NCBI GenBank assembly: GCA_002347405.1
Contig: DDXB01000009.1
Span: 21,895 to 85,894, forward strand
Source of the DNA: Rhodocyclaceae bacterium UBA2271
GTDB taxonomy: Bacteria > Pseudomonadota > Gammaproteobacteria > Burkholderiales > Rhodocyclaceae
Length of the DNA: 64,000 nt
Direction of reading: 5' to 3'
Shown: one piece after another, positions 30,885 through 38,880 of the stretch
How positions within the stretch are numbered: the stretch's first letter is position 1
Layout: each line of letters opens with the position of its first letter
Notes under the pieces: generated by a model
The model's database searches: none
What the model saw: only the letters and a program-made list of their open reading frames with translations
What the model was told of the DNA's origin: nothing
Translations under genes and position numbers: made by a program

Positions 30885-32128
30885 CAACGGTCTCCCCGTT
30901 CGCGCGTGCCAATCGAACCGCGGGTACGCACGTCGCGGTTATCCTGGGCGGACGCCGGCGCACCTGAACGATCAGTTGAGGCGTCGTGCACGATCGGTGC
31001 AGCAGCCCCGGCGGTGGCCATCAACTTGTCGAGCGGCAGATACAGCAGATTGCCCGAGCCTTTGGTATCGATCATCACCTTGCTGGTATTGGCATAAAGC
31101 TGCTGCATGGTCTCGAGATAGAGCCGCTGGCGCGTCACTTCGGGTGCCTTGGCATATTCGACATACAGCTTGGAGAAGCGCGCTGCCTCGCCCTCGGCGG
31201 TGGCGGTCAGGCGGGCCTTGTAACCCTCCGCCTCTTCCTTCAGGCGCGAGGCCGCGCCCTGAGCGCGCGGGATCACGTCGTTGGCGTAAGCCTGGCCTTC
31301 GTTCTTGTGGCGCTCCTTGTCCTGCCCGGCCTTGACGGCATCATCAAAGGCCGCCTGCACCTGCTCTGGCGGCTGCGTGCTCTGCATCGTCACCGAGAGA
31401 ATCTGGATGCCGGTTTCGTAACGATCAAGGTTTTCCTGCATCAACTTCTGCGTGTTGGCGGCAATCACGTCACGGCCTTCGTAGAGCACGAAGTCCATGC
31501 GGTTCTTACCGACCACCTCGCGAATCGCCGTCTCGGCCGTTTGCGTGACTGAATCATCTGGATGGCGGTTCTTGAAGATGTAGTCTTGCGGACTTTTGAG
31601 CAGATACTGGACGGCGAACTGCACGCTGACGATGTTTTCGTCATCGGTCAGCATCAGCGCCTCTTTCAGCACCTTGTTTTTTTCCGAACCGCGATAGCCG
31701 ATTTCGACGGTACGCACGCCGGTCAGATTCACCACCTCGTTAGTCTGGATCGGCCAGGGCAGGCGCCAGCGCAGGCCGGGGTCGGTGGTTTCGCTGTATT
31801 TGCCGAGGGTCAAGACCACGCCGCGCTGGCTGGCATCGACGATATAGAAGCCGCTGGCAAACCAGACTACGGCCACCAGACCAAATAGCAGGCCGACGCC
31901 GCCACCGAACTGGCCAGGCGTCAGGGTCGGCATATGGGGTCCGCCACCATCATCGCCGCCGCCGCCAGAATTACTTGGACCACTTGGGCCACCGCGTTTT
32001 TTGCCGAACAGGCCGGACAACCGGCGATTGACGTCGCGCCAGAGTTCGTCGAGATCTGGCGGGCCCTGGTTGTTGCGACCGCCGCCGCGTTTGGGGTCGT
32101 TGCCCCAGCCGTGGTCATTGAGAGACAT
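30884..32128 (-). CDS. hflK: HflK, SPFH-domain modulator of FtsH protease
   Basis: 414 residues from the ATG at 32128 (MSLNDHGWGND), the usual HflK start; an ATG at 32146 adds six residues without a better ribosome site. There is a Gly/Asn/Ser-rich cytoplasmic N-terminus, a membrane helix (VGLLFGLVAVVWFASGFYIV) and an SPFH domain (ASQRGVVLTLGKYSE, PGLRWRLPWPIQ). A long helix (VQAAFDDAVKAGQDKERHKN) and a low-complexity tail follow. It partners HflC. Confidence 0.94.
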   Translation of the reverse strand: MSLNDHGWGNDPKRGGGRNNQGPPDLDELWRDVNRRLSGLFGKKRGGPSGPSNSGGGGDDGGGPHMPTLTPGQFGGGVGLLFGLVAVVWFASGFYIVDASQRGVVLTLGKYSETTDPGLRWRLPWPIQTNEVVNLTGVRTVEIGYRGSEKNKVLKEALMLTDDENIVSVQFAVQYLLKSPQDYIFKNRHPDDSVTQTAETAIREVVGKNRMDFVLYEGRDVIAANTQKLMQENLDRYETGIQILSVTMQSTQPPEQVQAAFDDAVKAGQDKERHKNEGQAYANDVIPRAQGAASRLKEEAEGYKARLTATAEGEAARFSKLYVEYAKAPEVTRQRLYLETMQQLYANTSKVMIDTKGSGNLLYLPLDKLMATAGAAAPIVHDASTDRSGAPASAQDNRDVRTRGSIGTRERGDR

Positions 32129-32161
32129 CAGAATTCCGGTGATCATAATTTTAGTCTTGGG

Positions 32162-33304
32162 TTAATTATTTTCATATTCGATTGGGGCCGCCAGCTTACG
32201 CGACATTTCGGCCAGCGCAGCGCGCAAAAGATCAAGGCCAGCGCCGGTCCGGGCACTAACCCGAACCCGAGCGATGTTATCACACTCATCCCGCTCCAAT
32301 CCGGGCGCAAGCCCGGTCAGATCGAGCTTGTTCATGACAACAATTTGCGGCACACCGGCAGCGCCGATTTCATCGAGAACCCGCGCCACGGCGGCCATTT
32401 GCTGCTCACGGTCTGGACTGGCGGCATCGACCACATGCAGCAGCAAATCGGCATGCGCGGTTTCTTCCAGCGTTGCGTGAAAAGCCGCCACCAGTGCATG
32501 CGGCAAATCGCGAATGAAACCGACCGTGTCGGAAAGCACAATCTGGCAACCCGAGCGGCCATCGCTCATCTCACAGGTCGGTACATACAGGCGGCGCGAG
32601 GTCGTATCCAGGGTAGCAAACAATTGATTGGCCACATAGGCGCCCGCCTTGGTCAGTGCGTTGAACAGGGTGCTTTTGCCGGCGTTGGTATAACCCACCA
32701 GCGAGATCGACAGTACTTCGCTGCGACTGCGCGCCTTACGGCGCACGGCACGCTGGCGCTCGAGCAGCTTCAAACGATCCTTCAGCAAGGCGACACGTTT
32801 GCCCAGCAGTCGGCGGTCGGTTTCCAGCTGCTTTTCGCCGGGGCCGCGCAAGCCGATGCCACCTTTTTGACGTTCAAGGTGAGTCCAGCCACGTACCAGG
32901 CGCGTCATCAAGTGTTCAAGCTGGGCCAGTTCCACCTGCAATTTGCCTTCGTGACTTTTTGCGCGCAGGGCGAAGATGTCAAGAATCAAACTGCTACGGT
33001 CGACCACACGCAACTCGCAGGCGCGCTCCAGGTTGCGTTGCTGTGCGGGCGACAGTTCGTGATTGAAAATCACCAGGTCGGCGCCAGCCGCCGCCGCCGC
33101 CGAAACGATCTCCTCTACCTTGCCTTTGCCGGCAAAGGTGGCGGAGTCGGGTCGGCCGCGTCGCCCGGTTATTGTCGCGACCGGACGCGCACCGGCACTG
33201 GTCGCCAGCAGACGAAATTCTTCCAGGCGTTCGGCAAAGTCACCATCGCCGAAATCCAGCTGGACCAGCACAGCACTTTCACCGGGAGCTGGCCGCTCAA
33301 TCAT
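32162..33304 (-). CDS. hflX: GTPase HflX
   Basis: A ribosome-associated GTPase that splits stalled ribosomes. The 380 residues start at the ATG at 33304 (MIERPAPGESAVLV); the upstream open frame is made of repeat elements. The N-terminal domain shows FAGKGKVEEI, followed by VVDRSSLILDIFALRAKSHEGKLQVELAQL and GGIGLRGPGEKQLETDRR. The G-domain has GYTNAGKS (G1), DTVGFI (G3) and MNKLDL (G4). A family B hairpin and a family A core fill the leader between hfq and hflX. Confidence 0.95.
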   Translation of the reverse strand: MIERPAPGESAVLVQLDFGDGDFAERLEEFRLLATSAGARPVATITGRRGRPDSATFAGKGKVEEIVSAAAAAGADLVIFNHELSPAQQRNLERACELRVVDRSSLILDIFALRAKSHEGKLQVELAQLEHLMTRLVRGWTHLERQKGGIGLRGPGEKQLETDRRLLGKRVALLKDRLKLLERQRAVRRKARSRSEVLSISLVGYTNAGKSTLFNALTKAGAYVANQLFATLDTTSRRLYVPTCEMSDGRSGCQIVLSDTVGFIRDLPHALVAAFHATLEETAHADLLLHVVDAASPDREQQMAAVARVLDEIGAAGVPQIVVMNKLDLTGLAPGLERDECDNIARVRVSARTGAGLDLLRAALAEMSRKLAAPIEYENN

Positions 33305-33323
33305 TGGCCAGGCGCCGACTTCC
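33305..33323 (-). repeat. Family A repeat core, partial, in hflX leader
   Basis: Minus strand AAGTCGGCGCCTGG directly before the hflX start codon, abutting a family B hairpin. The only place where families A and B touch. Confidence 0.6.
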
Positions 33324-33402
33324 AAGAAACACGCCGGGCCGTCCCAAGTGTTTCTTGGCCCCCTGGTGGGAAAAAGCCGCAAAGCGGCTTTCTCGGGGGG
33401 GG
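33322..33402 (-). repeat. Family B hairpin element between hfq and hflX
   Basis: Plus-strand positions: CCAAGAAACAC (33322-33332), loop GCCGGGCCGTCCCAA (33333-33347), GTGTTTCTTGG (33348-33358), an 11-bp stem. A second hairpin AAAGCCGC/GCGGCTTT (33372-33390) and a run of G (33394-33402) complete the element. The hflX ATG is 17 nt past the stem. Confidence 0.85.
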
Positions 33403-33416
33403 GCTTATTACAAGAA

Positions 33417-33659
33417 TCACTCGGAATCGGATTCTGGCTCTGTGCTGATATTGACCGGGCGGGCTGGAACCACAGTTGAGATGGCGTGCTTGTAAACCAT
33501 CTGGGTGACGGTATTCTTGAGCAACACGACATATTGGTCGAAAGACTCTACCTGCCCCTGTAGCTTGATACCGTTGACCAGATAGATTGCAACCGGAATG
33601 TGCTCGCGGCGTAATGCGTTGAGAAAAGGGTCTTGTAGCATCTGCCCCTTGCTGCTCAT
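33417..33659 (-). CDS. hfq: RNA chaperone Hfq
   Basis: 80 residues. The Sm1 region is QDPFLNALRREHIPVAIYLVNGIKLQGQVESFDQYVVLLKN and the Sm2 region is MVYKHAISTVVPARPV; the C-tail is short and acidic. It mediates small-RNA/mRNA pairing and heads the hfq-hflX-hflK-hflC cluster. The start ATG at 33659 has GAGGTCACT upstream. Confidence 0.97.
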   Translation of the reverse strand: MSSKGQMLQDPFLNALRREHIPVAIYLVNGIKLQGQVESFDQYVVLLKNTVTQMVYKHAISTVVPARPVNISTEPESDSE

Positions 33660-33756
33660 AGTGACCTCACTGAGTTATGGTTGGAAAAACGAGCCGGCAC
33701 TGTAGCCGATTTTTGCTGGGCTGACCAGCGCAACCGCACAGTCCCGGCCCATAGCA

Positions 33757-33779
33757 ATAGTCGGCGCTGGTGGGACGGC
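33757..33779 (-). repeat. Family A repeat core (intergenic)
   Basis: Reverse core AATAGTCGGCGCTGGTGGG then ACGGC, lying between hfq and the end of the sigma-54 activator gene. Confidence 0.8.
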
Positions 33780-33785
33780 GATCCC

Positions 33786-35129
33786 TTACCGGGGAGGTTC
33801 GATTGCGAGCTTCTTCATTTTTTCCCAGAGGCTCTTGCGCCCGATGCCCAGCGAGATTGCCGTCTCACCAATGCGCCAGGCGTTGGCAATCAGACGGTTT
33901 TCAAGATATTTGCGCTCGCACTGATTCAAATAGTCGCCGAGCGATCTGCTGTTATCCAGTACCGCCGTCGCATCTGCCGTGTCGGCAGGTGCTTCCGGCT
34001 GGCCAAACAGCATTTGCGGTGTCATCTGGGTGGTGTCATGCAGAATGCAGGCCCGCTCAAGACAATGCTTGAGTTCGCGGACATTACCTGGCCACGGGTA
34101 GTCGAGCAAGGCCCATTCAGCGTCAGGGGTCAAAGTGCAGGCCTCGTGATGCGCCGCCTCGTTGCCGGCAAGAAACTTGCGAGCCAACCAGAGGATGTCG
34201 TCGCGCCGCTCGCGCAACGGTGGAACATGGACATGGACGACGTGCACGCGGTAGTAGAGGTCTTCGCGGAACCGCCCGACCTCGACCATATGCTTCAAGT
34301 CCTGATGGGTTGCGCAAATCAAACGAATATCGACGTGGATGGGCACATCGCCGCCAACGCGCATGATTTCCCTGTTCTGCAGAACACGCAGCAATTTGAC
34401 CTGCATGCCCGGTGACATTTCACCGATCTCGTCAAGAAACAGCGTGCCGCCGTGCGCCAGCTCGAAACAGCCTTTCTTGTCGCGGCTGGCTCCCGTGTAA
34501 GCACCCTTCATGTAGCCGAACAGTTCGGCTTCGAGCAGCGTTTCGGTCAGGGCGCCGCAATTGATGGCCACGAAAGGCTGCTGGTCTTCAGGGTCGGCCA
34601 GCCGGTGGATGGCATGGGCCACCTCCTCCTTGCCGACGCCGGACTCGCCGGTGATGAGAATCGAGCCCGAGCGCGCTGCCAGCCGCGGCAGCAGTGACTC
34701 GATATGGCGCATCGCCAGCGAGACACCCAGTCCCAGCCCCGGCCCGGCGACCGGCTGACCATGCTCGAACAGTTGATCCAATTTTTCCAGCAGGATGCGG
34801 ACATCGAGCGGCTTGGTTAAAAAATCGTGGGCGCCCTGCTTCAGCAGATTGACGGCGCGATCGATGGAACCATAGGCCGTGGTGAAAATAAACGGCGGCA
34901 GGTCGATCGCCATGTCTTTCAAGGTGACGAACACGGTTTCACCGCTGATATCGGGCAGCTGGATATCGCAGACGACAGCGTCATAACGCTGCCGGCGCAG
35001 GGCGGCAATGGCGCTGCCGCCATCCTTGAACCAGTCGCAGCGGAGACCCTCCAGCATGAAACGATCGGAAAGAGCCTCTCCGACAATTTCGTCATCCTCG
35101 ATCAGACAGACACTAAAACTGTGGGTCAT
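33786..35129 (-). CDS. Sigma-54-dependent response regulator (NtrC/AioR type)
   Basis: 447 residues. The receiver domain has Asp55 (CDIQLPD) and Lys106 (TKPLD). The AAA+ domain shows Walker A GESGVGKE (161-168), the sigma-54 contact loop as GAYTGA (209-214, Phe to Tyr) and Walker B GGTLFLDEIGEM. The C-terminal Fis-type helix-turn-helix is ENRLIANAWRIGETAISLGI. It is last in a three-gene operon, overlapping the kinase gene by ATGA. Expected role: when phosphorylated, it activates the sigma-54 promoter at 37777-37792 through the three dyads at 37471-37605. The overall set resembles AioR, though the target here is a cytochrome-porin operon. Confidence 0.9.
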   Translation of the reverse strand: MTHSFSVCLIEDDEIVGEALSDRFMLEGLRCDWFKDGGSAIAALRRQRYDAVVCDIQLPDISGETVFVTLKDMAIDLPPFIFTTAYGSIDRAVNLLKQGAHDFLTKPLDVRILLEKLDQLFEHGQPVAGPGLGLGVSLAMRHIESLLPRLAARSGSILITGESGVGKEEVAHAIHRLADPEDQQPFVAINCGALTETLLEAELFGYMKGAYTGASRDKKGCFELAHGGTLFLDEIGEMSPGMQVKLLRVLQNREIMRVGGDVPIHVDIRLICATHQDLKHMVEVGRFREDLYYRVHVVHVHVPPLRERRDDILWLARKFLAGNEAAHHEACTLTPDAEWALLDYPWPGNVRELKHCLERACILHDTTQMTPQMLFGQPEAPADTADATAVLDNSRSLGDYLNQCERKYLENRLIANAWRIGETAISLGIGRKSLWEKMKKLAIEPPR

Positions 35130-36577
35130 GGTGGCGCCCCCAACGGCAGATTGACGGAAAAGCAGGTCAGTTCAGCCTGTCGTTCGACCTGGATGCGGCC
35201 TTGCAGCTGGCTGACGATCTGGTAAGTGACCCACAGCCCCAAGCCAAGACCCGTGCGGCTTTTCGAGGCAAAGGGTTCGAAGATTCCCGGCAAGCGCTCA
35301 GGTGGAATCGGCTCGCCATTGTTACAAACCAATATCTCCAACAGCGCATCGCCAGCGACCACGTGCAGTGTCACGCGACCTTGCTCAGGCGCGGCCTGCA
35401 GGGCGTTCAGCAGCAGGTTGATCATGACCTGCCGGGCAACGGTGGCGGCAATCGGCACGCTGGCCGGCATTTCGTGCGTCACGACAAAGTTCACCTGCTT
35501 CTTGTCCGCCTGCAGCTTGATCAAGACCCGGATATCCTCGATATCGTCACGCCCCAGCAGCCGTCCCTTGACGTTCGCCTGCACCAGGATTGCGCCGACA
35601 ATTTCCTTGATCTGCACCAGCCCGCGCTCCAGCAAGCCAATGGTTTTCATGGTGCGGAAATCCCCCTGGCCATATTCCTTGAGCGTATCGATGGCGGTCA
35701 GCATGCCGCTCAGCGGGTTGTTGATTTCATGCGCCACACCCGCAGCCAGCTGACCCACCGCGGCGAGCCGCTCCGCGCGCACCACCTGGTCCTGGAGCAG
35801 TTTTTTCCCCTCGAGTTCTGTCTGCATCCACATATAAGCGTCATAAAGCTGCGCAACCTCGTCCTGCTGGTGACGGTCGGCCGCGGCACTGACCTTGGAC
35901 AAGGGGTCGCCCGCGAGCGCGCGGATGCGCTCCGCAATATCGACCAGTGGCAGCGATATCTTGCGTCCCCAATACCAACTGAAAGGCAGCAGCAGGAGCA
36001 GCACCAGCCCGCCGGTCACGACACTCCGGCCGACAATTGCGCTGAAACGCTCGGCGATCACCTGCCGCGGATAACTGACAATCAGCGTTGATCCATCAGG
36101 GCCGATACGACGGGCGAAATAAAAATATTCGGTGTCCGGCAAATCGATTTCCGTTAACCACAACGATGACTTCTTGGGGAGCAGCGGAACGATTCGGGCA
36201 TATTCCGAAGTGGCGTCCTGCAGCGCCATGAACATCGGAAACTGTTTCGGCCGGGCGGAAACCACGATGCGCCGATTCTCGTCCACCACCAGCAAATTGT
36301 GGGGGTGGATGGTCGCCGGGCGGCCAGGGTGGCTGATCTCCATCAGCCAGGCCAGACTCTGGTAGGCCATCCAGACATCGTCGTTCGCCAGCGCGGGAAG
36401 CAGCCTCGCTTCGACCGACTTGACGACGACCATGGCGTTGGCCGCTATATTGTCACGCACCCGGCCGCGAATATCCGCCATCAGCGCCAGACTGATCGCC
36501 AGGGTCGTCACCGCGATCAGGAGCACACCCCAGAGCGGCAGCCTATAGCGCAGACTGGAAGTGAATTGCGGCATCAT
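35126..36577 (-). CDS. Membrane sensor histidine kinase (AioS/NtrB-like)
   Basis: 483 residues. Membrane helix 1 is at about 14-34, a periplasmic sensor domain at about 35-180, membrane helix 2 at about 184-203, then HAMP. The HisKA phospho-acceptor is His283 (GVAHEINNPLSGM), the N-box is NLLLN (387-391), and GLGLGLW is the G2 box. The G1 box reads CNNGEPIP, where related kinases usually carry an Asp (NDG or DNG), so ATP binding may be atypical. ATGA overlaps link it to the binding-protein gene before it and the regulator after it. It likely receives the signal from the periplasmic binding protein. Confidence 0.9.
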   Translation of the reverse strand: MMPQFTSSLRYRLPLWGVLLIAVTTLAISLALMADIRGRVRDNIAANAMVVVKSVEARLLPALANDDVWMAYQSLAWLMEISHPGRPATIHPHNLLVVDENRRIVVSARPKQFPMFMALQDATSEYARIVPLLPKKSSLWLTEIDLPDTEYFYFARRIGPDGSTLIVSYPRQVIAERFSAIVGRSVVTGGLVLLLLLPFSWYWGRKISLPLVDIAERIRALAGDPLSKVSAAADRHQQDEVAQLYDAYMWMQTELEGKKLLQDQVVRAERLAAVGQLAAGVAHEINNPLSGMLTAIDTLKEYGQGDFRTMKTIGLLERGLVQIKEIVGAILVQANVKGRLLGRDDIEDIRVLIKLQADKKQVNFVVTHEMPASVPIAATVARQVMINLLLNALQAAPEQGRVTLHVVAGDALLEILVCNNGEPIPPERLPGIFEPFASKSRTGLGLGLWVTYQIVSQLQGRIQVERQAELTCFSVNLPLGAPP

Positions 36578-37464
36578 GGATTGCCCGCCGCATCCAGGAG
36601 TTGCGACAAATTCTTGTATCGCCGCGGATCGCCAATCGTAAAACCGATCAGGCCAACCCCCTGCAGCAATCGCCTACCTTCATCGTCTTTGTCCATGGCC
36701 AGCAGCACATCGCGCATTGCTGCGGCGTACCGCGCGGCAACCCCGGACACGGTCACGACCGGCGGAAATCCATACTCGACAGAACGGGTGACGATGCGAA
36801 CTTCCGCGGCCAGACCGGGCGCGCTGTCGATAGCCCGGTCCCAGGCGTAGCTGTCCACCATGCCGCCGTCTGCCAGCCCGCTCGCCACGGCCGTAATGGT
36901 GTTGTGATGGGACCGGGTGAAAAATGTCTTGCGAAAAAACCGGTTCGGATCAGGCTCGCCGAGTTGCCGCAACCAAAGCCGCATCACCTGATAGCCGGTC
37001 AGCGAATAGGGATCGGCAAAGGCAAACACACGCCCCCGGAGGTCTTCAATCGAACGGGTTTGGCTATCGGAAGAAGGCACCAGCAAGTAGGCGGCGTAGC
37101 CGCCGCTCTTGTTGCGGGGAACCGGAGTGACCAGCAGTTTTACCCGCCCACGGTGTGCCATGTAGGCATAAGGGAAAGTAGAGAGCCAGGCGAACTCAAC
37201 CTCCTGTTGCTTGATGACATCCATCATCTCCCGGTAAGTATCGCGGTGAACAAATGCCACTGGCCGCTTCAAGCGGGCGGAAAGATAGCGTTCCCACTCG
37301 GGCAAGACTTCGGGGTGCTGTTTAAGAACGGACGCGTTGACGCCGATCCGCAGCGGCCGATCCTCGTGCCAATCCGCCAGACTGGCCAGCGGAAAAACCA
37401 TCAGGCAAAGCAATAACAGCACTCGCCCCGACCAGTCGGAGAGAATCGGGCCGCGCATCGGCAT
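36574..37464 (-). CDS. PhnD-like periplasmic binding protein, sensory component
   Basis: About 296 residues from the ATG at 37464, which gives a proper signal peptide (RVLLLLCLMVFPLASLADW). An ATG at 37521 would place two regulatory dyads inside the coding region and has no ribosome site. The body matches the phosphate/phosphonate/oxyanion PhnD family: LRIGVNASVLKQ, EFAWLSTFPYAYM, FAFADPYSLTGYQV, FTRSHHNTITAVASGLADGG and VVTVSG. The mature protein has no Cys, unlike AioX, whose arsenite binding depends on Cys as I recall. The ligand is therefore unlikely to be arsenite bound by thiols. No ABC permease or ATPase is adjacent, which supports sensing rather than transport. Confidence 0.82.
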   Translation of the reverse strand: MPMRGPILSDWSGRVLLLLCLMVFPLASLADWHEDRPLRIGVNASVLKQHPEVLPEWERYLSARLKRPVAFVHRDTYREMMDVIKQQEVEFAWLSTFPYAYMAHRGRVKLLVTPVPRNKSGGYAAYLLVPSSDSQTRSIEDLRGRVFAFADPYSLTGYQVMRLWLRQLGEPDPNRFFRKTFFTRSHHNTITAVASGLADGGMVDSYAWDRAIDSAPGLAAEVRIVTRSVEYGFPPVVTVSGVAARYAAAMRDVLLAMDKDDEGRRLLQGVGLIGFTIGDPRRYKNLSQLLDAAGNP

Positions 37465-37470
37465 GAACGC

Positions 37471-37486
37471 GTTTCCATTAGGAAAC
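37471..37486. promoter_or_regulatory. Putative activator dyad 1 (GTTTC-N6-GAAAC)
   Basis: GTTTCCATTAGGAAAC is a perfect dyad, about 325 bp before the predicted start of the cytochrome transcript and just upstream of the binding-protein gene. Confidence 0.7.
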
Positions 37487-37503
37487 CAGTCGCGAAAGAT
37501 GTC

Positions 37504-37519
37504 GTTTCTATTTGGAAAC
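37504..37519. promoter_or_regulatory. Putative activator dyad 2 (GTTTC-N6-GAAAC)
   Basis: GTTTCTATTTGGAAAC is 33 bp (about three turns) from dyad 1, so both lie on one helix face. Confidence 0.7.
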
Positions 37520-37589
37520 ATTACAAATTACTTACATTCATTTACATTCAAAGTGTTAGGTGACTTTATACAGGATTGTGGTTTTATTT

Positions 37590-37605
37590 GTTTCCATAAC
37601 GAAAC
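37590..37605. promoter_or_regulatory. Putative activator dyad 3 (GTTTC-N6-GAAAC)
   Basis: GTTTCCATAACGAAAC is 86 bp from dyad 2 and about 206 bp before the predicted transcript start, a normal sigma-54 enhancer distance. Confidence 0.7.
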
Positions 37606-37697
37606 ATCGGACCAGCCACGCCGGTTCTTTCAGGAAATTCCAGCTGGCGCCGATTGCCGCCAGAAATTTCATCACTCTCAATAAGTCATTTAATAAC

Positions 37698-37721
37698 ATG
37701 ATGTTAAGAAATAAACATCAT
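37698..37721. promoter_or_regulatory. Second-type dyad ATGATGTT-N8-AACATCAT
   Basis: A perfect 8-bp inverted repeat in an AT-rich stretch about 93 bp before the predicted transcript start, between the enhancers and the promoter. It is unlike the GTTTC dyads and may bind a second regulator or mark a bend. Confidence 0.45.
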
Positions 37722-37776
37722 TCGGATAGCATACATTGAGCGCAATTCGCCGCACGCTGTCCCGTTTTCCTAAGCA

Positions 37777-37792
37777 TGGAACGCGCCTTGCT
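37777..37792 (+). promoter_or_regulatory. Sigma-54 promoter of the decaheme cytochrome operon
   Basis: TGGAACGCGCCTTGCT has GG and GC separated by exactly 10 bp and matches TGGCACG-N4-TTGCW at nearly all key positions. The transcript should start near 37803, about 37 nt before the cytochrome ATG. Confidence 0.8.
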
Positions 37793-37839
37793 TTAACCCG
37801 TCGGGCACAACTGTTTTTAAATCGGGTATGAAAGGGGAA

Positions 37840-38859
37840 ATGAACGTGAAATTACTACGACAGGTGATGTTCCTGTGCATGCTGGCAGGCGCAGCCGGAA
37901 TGGCTTTCGCGCAGATAACGCCGGCAAGCCAGAAACCGGTGGTCAAGGATCTGTTCATGAAGGACGATGCGCGCTGCACGACCTGCCACGACGAAGCCGA
38001 TGACCCGCGCATGCTGCATATCGGCAAGACGCGCCACGGCGTCACCGCGGACAAGCGCGGCCCCACCTGTGTTTCCTGCCACGGCTTCAGCGAAGAACAC
38101 GTCGTCAATTCCAAGAAACTCAAGGATCGGCCCAAGCCCGACCTGACCTTTGGCGGCCAGCTGCTGACAGTACCTGCCGACAACCGGGTGGATGTTTTCT
38201 TTGGCCAGCAGGGCAAGAAAACAGACACGCCGGTGGTCGACCGCAACAAGGCCTGCCTCACCTGCCACCAGGGTGGCAATCGCATCAGCTGGCAGTCGAG
38301 TACGCACGCCAACCGCGACGTCGCCTGTACTTCCTGCCACAAGATCCACAACCCCGCCGGCGACGAGGTGCGCAACAAGACGGTGCAAACCGAACTCTGC
38401 TACACCTGCCACAAGGAACAGCGCACCCAGTTCAACAAGCCCTCGCACCACCCGGTACCGGAAGGCAAAATGGCCTGCTCGTCCTGCCACAACGTGCATG
38501 GCGACAATCCCAAGCAACTGATCAAGAGCAGCACCAATGACACCTGCTACTCCTGCCACATGGAAAAACGCGGACCCTTCGTGCATAACCACCAACCGGT
38601 AGCGGAAGACTGCGGCATTTGCCACCAGCCCCACGGGACGACAGTGCCCAACCTGCTCAAGTCGAGATCGCCGTTCCTCTGTCAGGAATGCCATTCATCC
38701 AGTTCGCATCGCCTGGTGGAGGCCGGTTTGCCGACGGGCAGAACAACCAGTACGGGACTTGCCTCCACAGTCGGCAGAGGTTGTGTCAACTGCCACACCA
38801 ACATCCATGGCGGCAACAGCAAGGTCAACAATGCCACCGCCGGACGTTTCCGTCGTTGA
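37840..38859 (+). CDS. Periplasmic decaheme c-type cytochrome (MtrA/MtoA/PioA, DmsE family)
   Basis: 339 residues from the ATG at 37840, with AAAGGGG just upstream; an ATG at 37828 has no such site. A Sec signal (MFLCMLAGAAGMAFA) precedes ten CXXCH motifs in order: CTTCH, CVSCH, CLTCH, CTSCH, CYTCH, CSSCH, CYSCH, CGICH, CQECH, CVNCH. Length and heme count are those of MtrA/MtoA, which threads into an outer-membrane barrel to carry electrons across. The barrel gene follows after 21 bp. No outer-surface MtrC-like cytochrome or inner-membrane CymA is in the window. The direction of electron flow (metal oxidation or reduction) cannot be read from sequence. Confidence 0.92.
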   Translation: MNVKLLRQVMFLCMLAGAAGMAFAQITPASQKPVVKDLFMKDDARCTTCHDEADDPRMLHIGKTRHGVTADKRGPTCVSCHGFSEEHVVNSKKLKDRPKPDLTFGGQLLTVPADNRVDVFFGQQGKKTDTPVVDRNKACLTCHQGGNRISWQSSTHANRDVACTSCHKIHNPAGDEVRNKTVQTELCYTCHKEQRTQFNKPSHHPVPEGKMACSSCHNVHGDNPKQLIKSSTNDTCYSCHMEKRGPFVHNHQPVAEDCGICHQPHGTTVPNLLKSRSPFLCQECHSSSSHRLVEAGLPTGRTTSTGLASTVGRGCVNCHTNIHGGNSKVNNATAGRFRR

Positions 38860-38880
38860 TTCGGCCAAAGGGGAAAAATC

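Noticed and set aside
36574..37521. Upstream start at 37521 for the PhnD-like gene
   Set aside because: It would translate two regulatory dyads into the protein, lacks a ribosome site, and puts 19 polar residues before a complete signal peptide.
37642..37660. Possible extra family A core (GGCGCCGATTGCCGCC)
   Set aside because: Only the centre matches; the ACTTTT end is missing, so it is likely chance in GC-rich DNA.
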